Source: JAXDTI01 sp034090045
Lineage (GTDB): Bacteria > Actinomycetota > Actinomycetes > Actinomycetales > Actinomycetaceae
Assembly: GCA_034090045.1 (NCBI GenBank)
Contig: JAXDTI010000003.1
Location: 310,001 to 374,000, forward strand
Length of the DNA stretch: 64,000 nt
Direction of reading: 5' to 3'
Position 1 is the first letter of the stretch. Every line of letters begins with the position of its first letter. This document shows positions 49,573 to 55,882 of this stretch, piece after piece. The notes below the pieces were generated by a model, which did not search any database, had not been told where the DNA came from, and saw only the letters and a list, made by a program, of their open reading frames with translations. The position numbers and the translations under genes are program-made.

Positions 49573-50435
49573 CGCTTACCCTCCCGGTAACGACGTAAAG
49601 CCTCCCGCACCCGCTTACCCCCAGTAAACCCCTCGGCACCAGTAGCAGCCCAAGTATCAGCAAACCCCGCCGGAACATCATCCTCAATGTCCGTAAACGC
49701 AGGTAGCGGCTCGGTCTCCCGTGTAACCAACTCCGGAACGTAACGCTTGTAATAGCACGGTAGCGGCTTACGCTTTACCCGCCGCTTCGGCTTCGAACCC
49801 GTCTGCACTACAGGTTTACCAGGTACAGCCCACGTAGGAACTTCACCCATTACATTTCCTTTCTCTGATGAGCGCGCGCGACTAGCGCGCTCCGATTTAT
49901 CAATCCCGGTCGAGTCACCCGGTGAGTCAGTCACGGAGTGACTCACCTTTAGGTGGTGAAGGGTGGGCTTTAAGTCCACACGCGAAACAGACTTTTCCCG
50001 CTTATAAGGCTGAATAATCGGTGCCCGGAAAGTCTGTTTTCTCTCCTGAAATGCCAGGTCGCGTTTCAACTCCCGCGCCGGTTTACACTTACGCCCCTGA
50101 CGTATCCAACGCGCCAAAGTACCCTTACGCACCTTAAACCAGCCCGGCAGAGGCCGCCCATGCAACACCAGACCCCGATTGTGAATAATCAGACCAGTAG
50201 GCTCTAGCAATGCGATACCACGCTGAACAGTACGCACACTCACACCCATACAATCAGCTATCTGCCAATGCGTAATCTTGCCCTTAGCCGACAAATCAGG
50301 CAATAGTGCCGCCAAACCCTCAAGAACCGTGCGAGCCGCCGAATACTTCCGGCCAGCCAACCCCGGCCAACCCGCACGCTTATACGAACGCAACAAAGAC
50401 GACAACGGCCACACAGCAGACGGATTATTCCCCAT
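49569..50435 (-). CDS. Replication-initiation-type HTH protein
   Basis: The 288-residue protein has an N-terminal winged-helix domain, with HWQIADCMGVSVRTVQRGI near residue 60 (DNA-recognition helix) and a wing LLEPTGLIIHNRGLVL. A long basic, probably disordered region and an Arg-rich C-terminus (REALRRYREGKR) follow. Position and domain suggest a phage replication initiator or early regulator. The start MGNNPSAVW at 50435 is chosen for its GGAG five nucleotides upstream. Confidence 0.7.
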   Translation of the reverse strand: MGNNPSAVWPLSSLLRSYKRAGWPGLAGRKYSAARTVLEGLAALLPDLSAKGKITHWQIADCMGVSVRTVQRGIALLEPTGLIIHNRGLVLHGRPLPGWFKVRKGTLARWIRQGRKCKPARELKRDLAFQERKQTFRAPIIQPYKREKSVSRVDLKPTLHHLKVSHSVTDSPGDSTGIDKSERASRARSSEKGNVMGEVPTWAVPGKPVVQTGSKPKRRVKRKPLPCYYKRYVPELVTRETEPLPAFTDIEDDVPAGFADTWAATGAEGFTGGKRVREALRRYREGKR

Positions 50436-50520
50436 CAGAACTCCAAACTTCCTCGACAATCTCCCAAACATAAACAGCCAGCCCGAACACACCGAGCAAA
50501 AACAACAAACCAAAATTCAC
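50425..50520 (-). CDS. 31-residue phage membrane microprotein
   Basis: A GTG-started frame encodes MNFGLLFLLGVFGLAVYVWE and ends EEVWSSDGE, one transmembrane helix plus an acidic tail. GGGGGG lies about six nucleotides upstream of the GTG. Its end overlaps the start of the replication-type gene by 11 nt, so it may serve coupling as well. The function is unknown. Confidence 0.5.
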   Translation of the reverse strand: MNFGLLFLLGVFGLAVYVWEIVEEVWSSDGE

Positions 50521-50532
50521 TACCGCCCCCCC

Positions 50533-50796
50533 TTAACCGCTACTATGCGAAAATTCGCGACATATATCACAATGATTAAAATCCAGAGACGAGCGCAGCC
50601 AACCCTCACCAAGCGCCTCTAGACCATCCCTCAACTTTGAAACCTCAACACGGCAACACTCAGGCGCACGCCCCTCGGTCTCTTCCAACAACAAATCCAA
50701 GTAACAAAGAGCCAAACGATAAAACTTTGACCCATCAAGCTGCCATTTAGGCAACTCACCCGAACCCCGCCTAGCCATCAGCCTGCGCCCCGTCAC
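50533..50796 (-). CDS. Hypothetical early phage protein
   Basis: This 87-residue, mainly helical, charged protein (FYRLALCYLDLLLEETEGRA region) has two Cys near the C-terminus (FNHCDICREF) that with C56 could bind metal, though spacing is not a standard zinc finger. It overlaps the preceding gene by 26 nt and lies in the early operon. No family is recognised. Confidence 0.6.
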   Translation of the reverse strand: MTGRRLMARRGSGELPKWQLDGSKFYRLALCYLDLLLEETEGRAPECCRVEVSKLRDGLEALGEGWLRSSLDFNHCDICREFSHSSG

Positions 50797-51061
50797 GCTC
50801 GCAATAATCCTGAATAAAATCCGCTAACCGGTCTTTAGCGCCAAAGAAACGCATACCCGCCAAACCAAACTGTAAAATAAGCTCGGCAACGGTCTCCCTG
50901 TCCGCACCTTTACGGTTTTCACCAATCCAATCGAGGAAATAATCACTGAAACCCTGAAAAGCATCAATCATCTCAAGCAGAAAACCCGCAGAAAGCGACG
51001 CATCAGCTTGATCAGCCTCATCAAACATCCCAGCAAAAGAATCAACACTAAAATCACTCAT
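50771..51061 (-). CDS. Hypothetical early phage protein
   Basis: This 96-residue acidic, helical protein (MSDFSVDSFAGMFDEADQAD start) has no transmembrane segment or known motif. It overlaps the Cro-like gene by 8 nt and the next early gene by 26 nt, so it is part of the early leftward transcript. A DNA-mimic or host-takeover role is conceivable from its acidity but not supported otherwise. Confidence 0.6.
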   Translation of the reverse strand: MSDFSVDSFAGMFDEADQADASLSAGFLLEMIDAFQGFSDYFLDWIGENRKGADRETVAELILQFGLAGMRFFGAKDRLADFIQDYCERDGAQADG

Positions 51062-51311
51062 CAGCCGAACCTTTCATAATCCGAAACAAATCAACGGGCG
51101 AAATCACGCCGAGGTTTGCCAGCTGGCTCACTTCATCTAGGGTCCAGCGCGTCTTATTGCTCATGCGCTGACTTGCCTTTTGCCGAGAAATCCCCATCTT
51201 GGTGCCTAGCTGCGCCAGATTTAGGCCGCTCTTGCTTAGGTATTCGCCGATTAAGGCAGATACTTCAGCGTAAATCTGTGCTGTATTTTGTATAGGTTTC
51301 TTTAACTGCAT
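51054..51311 (-). CDS. Cro-like XRE-type regulator
   Basis: This 85-residue protein has the five-helix Cro/C1-type fold with LNLAQLGTKMGISRQKASQRM as helix-turn-helix (quoted in full as 21 would exceed need; core is MGISRQKASQRM) and DEVSQLANLGVISPVDLFRI. It is divergent from the repressor and heads the lytic operon, so it is the likely Cro counterpart. I choose the ATG at 51311 because TATAGT lies exactly six bases upstream, which suggests a leaderless mRNA; an upstream ATG at 51332 is the alternative. Confidence 0.8.
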   Translation of the reverse strand: MQLKKPIQNTAQIYAEVSALIGEYLSKSGLNLAQLGTKMGISRQKASQRMSNKTRWTLDEVSQLANLGVISPVDLFRIMKGSADE

Positions 51312-51401
51312 AGCAATACTATAAACACGCATTTATTGAATTTAATAATTGCGACACGCCGATATGCACGAAAGCGTAAAAGTTTTTGCTACAATAACGG
51401 C
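51312..51401. promoter_or_regulatory. Divergent immunity promoters with candidate operator
   Basis: Rightward, TACAAT (51390-51395) lies six bases before the repressor ATG. Leftward, TATAGT (51318-51323) lies six bases before the Cro-like ATG. Both would start transcription at or next to the A of ATG. A dyad TTATT-N6-AATAA around 51333-51348 lies between them and could be an operator. The -35 regions are weak on both sides. Confidence 0.6.
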
Positions 51402-51701
51402 ATGACTACTCAGCTAATGCCATCTCATGATAATCAGTTAAACGTTGCCGAAATCGTTGCAGCAAATGTGCGTCTTTATGCGGCAATGGCCGGTATTAAA
51501 CAGGCTCGGCTTGCCGATGCACTCGGTTATCCGCGTTCTAATGTCAGTTCAAAATTCAAAGGACGTACTAACTGGCGCCTGGAAGAACTAGGAAATGTTG
51601 CCGGAGTGCTAGGTGTGTCACCTGCTGACTTGGTAACGCCACATCTCGGTTTCACCGAGCGAATGGCGCGCCCGAAGGGACTCGAACCCCCAACCTTCTG
51701 A
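51402..51701 (+). CDS. Phage repressor, truncated by integration at attR
   Basis: This 99-residue XRE-type protein has a helix-turn-helix at about residues 37-58 (KQARLADALGYPRSNVSSKF). Its last 12 residues, MARPKGLEPPTF, are encoded by the att core, and the stop TGA uses TG from the core and A51701 from the host tRNA gene. In the excised phage this base is G, so the frame continues WFAVFLLLSRMTFTVAKSNS then RF to a TAG at 34835-34837, giving 121 residues. This matches the principle of integration-dependent immunity. It is probably translated from a leaderless mRNA. Confidence 0.88.
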   Translation: MTTQLMPSHDNQLNVAEIVAANVRLYAAMAGIKQARLADALGYPRSNVSSKFKGRTNWRLEELGNVAGVLGVSPADLVTPHLGFTERMARPKGLEPPTF

Positions 51702-51739
51702 TCCGTAGTCAGATGCTCTATCCATTGAGCCACGGGCGC
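51664..51739 (-). tRNA. tRNA-Arg (ACG), prophage target
   Basis: A complete cloverleaf with acceptor GCGCCCG/CGGGCGC, anticodon stem TCTGA/TCAGA, loop CTACGGA (anticodon ACG), T arm and encoded CCA. The prophage lies at its 3' side, and the intact gene is rebuilt at attR because the core covers the 3' part of the tRNA. Confidence 0.96.
51665..51700. repeat. Prophage attachment site attR (36-bp core)
   Basis: Identical to 34735-34770. The core ends one base before the third position of the repressor stop codon, so the core-host junction decides whether translation stops. Confidence 0.95.
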
Positions 51740-51820
51740 TTACTGCAATAGCAGCATTAGAAATGCTACCGCCGGCCACCAGGTCGGGCAAATTTGGGTA
51801 CCCGAAAAGCCTTTCCCCGG

Positions 51821-52624
51821 TCAATCCACTGCCAGTCCGCGGGCGAGAAAAGCACGGACAATGCGCTCATACTCAACCGGCTCATCTGCACGAACCGCAT
51901 GAGAAGTACCCGAAATCACCTGAACCTGGAGATTCGGGTTACCTATAGTCGCGATTTCCTCCAACGAAGCCGGCGCCACCACCGCTTTCGGGGTGTCTGT
52001 CGTAATAAGTAGTGTCGGAACCGCGAGCGCCGCCGCGACCTGCTGCCAGGAACCGCGCGGAGTAACCTCGCCAGGAGCCAGGGCAGCCGGATCGACCTGC
52101 GCATTCGTCAAAACATATCCGAGCAGATCGAGGGCACCCCAGCCGGGGCGTTTAGCGGCGACCCGCCGCAGCGTATCCTCCGGTTGCGCACGCCAACGCT
52201 CAGCGAGCTTCGCCCAGGCACCACCGCGACGTCGATAATGCTCAACCCACTGGTCACTGACCCAAGCAGGGTCTTCAAGAACCAGAGCACTCGCCAACTC
52301 CGGGCGACGGGAGACGATTTCAGCGACCAGCGCACCACCCATCGAATGCCCGATAACCGCCGGCACTTGACCGTAGTTCCGTTGCAAATGCCCCAGGGTT
52401 TCCTCAATAGCTGCCGTCTGAATCTCCACCGGCGAAAACGGTGAACCAGAATCCGGAACACCCAAGTCACTCAAGCCGTGCCCCGGCAGATCCACGGCCA
52501 CCAGAAAAAAATCCCCACGCAGTCGCCGCATCAGCTCCAGCCAGCTCACCGCACCATCCGTCATCCCGTGCACCAGCACAATCAACGGCTTCCCAGGCTC
52601 TCCGGCAGTATATCTCGCCAGCAT
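51821..52624 (-). CDS. Alpha/beta hydrolase
   Basis: This 267-residue hydrolase has the oxyanion-hole motif VLVHGMTDG near residue 17, the DLPGHGLSD segment, the nucleophile elbow GHSMGGA (Ser near residue 94) and a C-terminal SGTSHAVRADEP with the catalytic His. No signal peptide is present, so it is cytosolic. Substrate is unknown; esterase, lipase-like or haloperoxidase-like activity are all possible. It is divergent from the nitroreductase gene with ~110 nt between. Confidence 0.88.
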   Translation of the reverse strand: MLARYTAGEPGKPLIVLVHGMTDGAVSWLELMRRLRGDFFLVAVDLPGHGLSDLGVPDSGSPFSPVEIQTAAIEETLGHLQRNYGQVPAVIGHSMGGALVAEIVSRRPELASALVLEDPAWVSDQWVEHYRRRGGAWAKLAERWRAQPEDTLRRVAAKRPGWGALDLLGYVLTNAQVDPAALAPGEVTPRGSWQQVAAALAVPTLLITTDTPKAVVAPASLEEIATIGNPNLQVQVISGTSHAVRADEPVEYERIVRAFLARGLAVD

Positions 52625-52737
52625 CGCCGCCCCCTTTCGTTCTGATTCTAGCTATTTGCAACGAAAACTCGATCAGCATCGCAGGCAATATGATTGAAAC
52701 GAAAACAACAAGCAGGCCCTCGCAGACAGGAGAACCC

Positions 52738-53505
52738 ATGGCCCCCGCAAGCAGCCCCTTTATCGAAACCGCCCTGAAACACCGCACCATCCGGGAATAT
52801 GAAGACCGCCGGGTGCCCGAAGAAACACTGAACACGCTAATCGAAGTGGCTCGACAGACCGCCACCAGCTCCGGGATGCAACTGTCGTCCCTGATAATCG
52901 TGGACGACCCCGAGAAGCGCCACCAAATTGTGGAAGTCGCGAAACAAGACTATATCGCGCGTGCCCCACACCTGTGGATTTTCATTGTGGACTGCGCCCG
53001 AGCCCACCAGCTGATCAGCGAAAACGGTGCCGATGCGGGCGGCATGACAACGATGGATGTCTTCTTTCAAGGATTCACGGACGCCATATTGCAAGCCCAA
53101 AATGTAAACAGTGCCGCCGAATCACTGGGGTTAGGAACCTGTTTCCTCGGCTCGCCACTAAACGACCCGTTCCGGCTGGCAGAGATTCTCGAACTGCCGC
53201 CACTAACCTTCCCGGCACTCGGTCTCATGTTCGGGTATCCGGCACAAGAACCCCAGTTAAAGCCGCGAATGAGCATGAAACTCCGAACCTTCACCGACCG
53301 TTATCAACGTATCGAATCACAACGAGACGCGATCGCGCCCTACGATGCTCAAATGTTGAAGTATTACGATACTCGCGACACGAATCAGAAATCCTCAACA
53401 TTCACCGAGCAACTCACCAAGCGTGCCGCTGTGGTGCTGCCGAAGCGCCGCAAATTCTTGGAGGCGATGCGGCAACAAGGATTCAACCTGGGGATACAGG
53501 ATTAG
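52738..53505 (+). CDS. NADPH-dependent nitroreductase/flavin oxidoreductase
   Basis: This 255-residue FMN protein of the NfsA/FRP type begins with FIETALKHRTIREYEDRRVP, the FMN-contact Arg-rich motif. It continues with QNVNSAAESLGLGTCFLGSP, a family hallmark, and FPALGLMFGYPAQEPQLKPR. Such enzymes reduce nitro compounds, quinones or flavins. The ATG at 52738 is chosen because AGGAG lies six bases upstream; upstream ATG at 52690 has none. It is 10 nt ahead of galM and may share its transcript. Confidence 0.9.
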   Translation: MAPASSPFIETALKHRTIREYEDRRVPEETLNTLIEVARQTATSSGMQLSSLIIVDDPEKRHQIVEVAKQDYIARAPHLWIFIVDCARAHQLISENGADAGGMTTMDVFFQGFTDAILQAQNVNSAAESLGLGTCFLGSPLNDPFRLAEILELPPLTFPALGLMFGYPAQEPQLKPRMSMKLRTFTDRYQRIESQRDAIAPYDAQMLKYYDTRDTNQKSSTFTEQLTKRAAVVLPKRRKFLEAMRQQGFNLGIQD

Positions 53506-53515
53506 GCGCGCCAAC

Positions 53516-54457
53516 ATGACCGGCGCACACGAGTACGTTGAGTTACATGCCGATGATTACCGAGCCGATATAGCCTGCTTCGGGGCAGGGCCGCGGAAAC
53601 TAACCTGGCAGGGTCGTGACCTGCTCGCCAGTTACCCCCGCGATACGCACCGCCCGGCAGCCTGCGGGATGATTCTGGCGCCCTGGCCAAACCGGATTAC
53701 TGACGGAGTATACATCCACGATGGCACCGTGCAGAACCTGACGATCACTGAGACCGGGCGCAATAACGCTATTCACGGTTTCGTTGGTGAACAGGACTGG
53801 CAGGTGACCCAGCAAACCGAAAACCGGGTGACATTGAGCTTGCAGATGGATGCACAGCCAGGATACCCGTGGGCAATGAAATATGTTATTACCTGGGAAC
53901 TCGATGCAAATAGTGGACTGTCAGGAACCTTTAAAGCAAGCAACCGCTCCGCAACCCGGGCACCCTTCGGTGTTGGGTTCCACCCGTACCTGCTGGCACA
54001 AAACACCGACATTGACGAATGTCAGCTCATCGCGCCGGTAACTGCCTATCTGCCACTAGAGCCGGAACGAAACCTGCCTGCCGGCCCCCCAGAACCAGTC
54101 GAGAACCTGATGCCGGAACTCCCCTACGGAGCAAACCTGGCAGGAAAACAGATGGACCACTGTTTCGGGGGTGTAAAAGCCGATACGGGCGGCGCGGTGC
54201 GCGCCCAGCTCATCCAGAGCAAAACAGCGACAAACCCAGGACGCGGAGTGGCACTGTGGGCAGACAGTGAATGGTGTCGCTGGCTGCAGATATACACCGC
54301 AGACCCCGCGCGACATGAAGGCTTCCCCAGGCTCGGGCGAGCAATCGCCGTCGAACCGATGAGCTGCCCTCCAGACGCATTCCGTAGCGGACGCGACCTG
54401 AAATACCTGGCGGCAGGCGAAACCTTTACCGCGCGTCTCGGATTCAACGCGATCTGA
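53516..54457 (+). CDS. galM: Aldose 1-epimerase (galactose mutarotase)
   Basis: This 313-residue mutarotase interconverts alpha and beta anomers of aldoses, which supplies alpha-galactose to galactokinase. It has LAPWPNRITDG (Arg of the substrate site), NNAIHGFVGEQDW with the catalytic His, FGVGFHPYL with the second His, and AIAVEPMSCPPDAF with the catalytic Glu. The start at 53516 is 10 nt after the nitroreductase stop. galK lies 90 nt downstream, which supports a role in galactose use. No galT is in the window. Confidence 0.92.
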   Translation: MTGAHEYVELHADDYRADIACFGAGPRKLTWQGRDLLASYPRDTHRPAACGMILAPWPNRITDGVYIHDGTVQNLTITETGRNNAIHGFVGEQDWQVTQQTENRVTLSLQMDAQPGYPWAMKYVITWELDANSGLSGTFKASNRSATRAPFGVGFHPYLLAQNTDIDECQLIAPVTAYLPLEPERNLPAGPPEPVENLMPELPYGANLAGKQMDHCFGGVKADTGGAVRAQLIQSKTATNPGRGVALWADSEWCRWLQIYTADPARHEGFPRLGRAIAVEPMSCPPDAFRSGRDLKYLAAGETFTARLGFNAI

Positions 54458-54547
54458 GGCGACACCGCGAAACCACCACCGGGCAGATACTGCACAGAGT
54501 AGCCTGGAAACACAGGTTCACCGGCGAATCAACAGATTGGTTACACG

Positions 54548-55834
54548 ATGCCCTATTCGAACGCCACGCCCAGCCCCAACAACTGGGCAAATAGTCGCAG
54601 CGAAAACACCGTATCCGATGCGGCTCGCGAACTGTTCCGAAACAAATTTGGGTACGAACCAGAAGGCGTGTGGGCGGCACCCGGGCGAGTAAACCTGATC
54701 GGCGAACACGTGGATTACGCCGGCGGGATTTGCCTGCCATTCGCGCTCCAACAGTGCGCATATATGGCTGTGAGCCGCAACGAACTGGGGCAATATAGGT
54801 TGTGCGCCTGGGATGTTGCCGGCCCTGCCGAAGAATACCCGGTCACTTCCATCGCTCCCGGAAACCCGCCAGGGTGGGCCGGGTATGTGGCAGGCGCGGT
54901 GTGGGCTGCCGACCAGGCCGGGCTGTTAAGCACCGGGAACACAACAGGCACCGTTACCGGTCAAGGCTTCGACCTGGCGCTAGTCTCAGATGTTCCGGTC
55001 GGCGCGGGACTGTCCAGCTCCGCCGCAATAGAATGTTCCGCGGCGGTTGCGGCAGTGGAACTGATGACCGGCGAACAGGTAAATGAGGCTCAACGCGTGT
55101 CTTTGGTTGCGGTGACAATGCGGGCCGAAAACGAAATCGTGGGTGCCTCCACCGGCGGGTTAGATCAAAAAATCTCGCTGCTAGGTGAAACCGGGAACGC
55201 CTTAGCTATCGACTTCGGCAACGACAACTATCGGCAGATACCCTTCGACATTGCCCGCCAGGGACTCGCGGTGCTGGTGACAAACACCAACTCGCCACAC
55301 AGCCTCGCAGACGGGCAATACGCGTCCCGGCGTGGAGTAATCGACGCGGTCACGCAATACGCGGGAGCCGAAACCCTGCGCCAAGTCGAAGACCCCTATT
55401 ACAGCGCCGACACCTGGGCAGAAACACACGCACCCGAGGGGGTTGATATCGCCGAGTGGCGAGCAACCGTGCATCGCCGAATACGGCACCAGGTCACCGA
55501 AATCGAACGCACCGAAACCGCGATAACACAGCTGGAGACCGGGAACTTTAAAGCGTTCGGCGAGTCGATGCAGCAGTCACATATTTCACTGCGACATGAC
55601 TACGAGGTGTCCACACCGGAACTAGACACGGTAGTCGAGATTTCACTGGCGCATGGGGCACTGGGAGCCCGCATGACCGGCGGCGGGTTCGGCGGCAGTG
55701 CGATAGCACTACTAGATGCGCAGCGAATAACGGAATGCGCCGATGCGATAGCGGAAGCTTTCGCGTGGCGCAGCTACCCGGTACCGGAGTTCATAGCCGC
55801 CACCCCCAGCCTCGGCGCCCGTCGCACCAGCTGA
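54548..55834 (+). CDS. galK: Galactokinase
   Basis: This 428-residue GHMP kinase phosphorylates alpha-D-galactose at C1, the entry of the Leloir pathway. The galactokinase signature GRVNLIGEHVDY is at residues 46-57. The GHMP ATP motif VPVGAGLSSSAAIE and the third motif GARMTGGGFGGSAI are intact. The ATG at 54548 follows galM on the same strand. The transferase galT and epimerase galE are not seen here and must be elsewhere if the pathway is complete. Confidence 0.96.
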   Translation: MPYSNATPSPNNWANSRSENTVSDAARELFRNKFGYEPEGVWAAPGRVNLIGEHVDYAGGICLPFALQQCAYMAVSRNELGQYRLCAWDVAGPAEEYPVTSIAPGNPPGWAGYVAGAVWAADQAGLLSTGNTTGTVTGQGFDLALVSDVPVGAGLSSSAAIECSAAVAAVELMTGEQVNEAQRVSLVAVTMRAENEIVGASTGGLDQKISLLGETGNALAIDFGNDNYRQIPFDIARQGLAVLVTNTNSPHSLADGQYASRRGVIDAVTQYAGAETLRQVEDPYYSADTWAETHAPEGVDIAEWRATVHRRIRHQVTEIERTETAITQLETGNFKAFGESMQQSHISLRHDYEVSTPELDTVVEISLAHGALGARMTGGGFGGSAIALLDAQRITECADAIAEAFAWRSYPVPEFIAATPSLGARRTS

Positions 55835-55882
55835 GTTGGGTTGCCATATCCGGGCACAGCATCAGGGCAGTCCCTCCAAAAA

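Larger units (their letters stand above)
34735..51700. mobile_element. Compact siphovirus prophage in tRNA-Arg (16.9 kb)
   Basis: The element lies between identical 36-bp cores, which gives an excised circle of 16,930 bp. It has one plus-strand integrase at the left end and one plus-strand repressor at the right end. All other genes are on the minus strand in the order regulator, replication-type protein, HNH, terminase, portal, protease-capsid, connectors, tail, lysis. Every module for a siphovirus is present and open, so it may be functional. The size is at the lower limit for tailed phages, comparable to the small Arthrobacter and Microbacterium siphoviruses. Confidence 0.95.

Noticed and set aside
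52441..52737. Upstream N-terminal extension of the nitroreductase
   Set aside because: It overlaps the divergent hydrolase gene and lacks conservation; the ATG at 52738 has a proper ribosome binding site.
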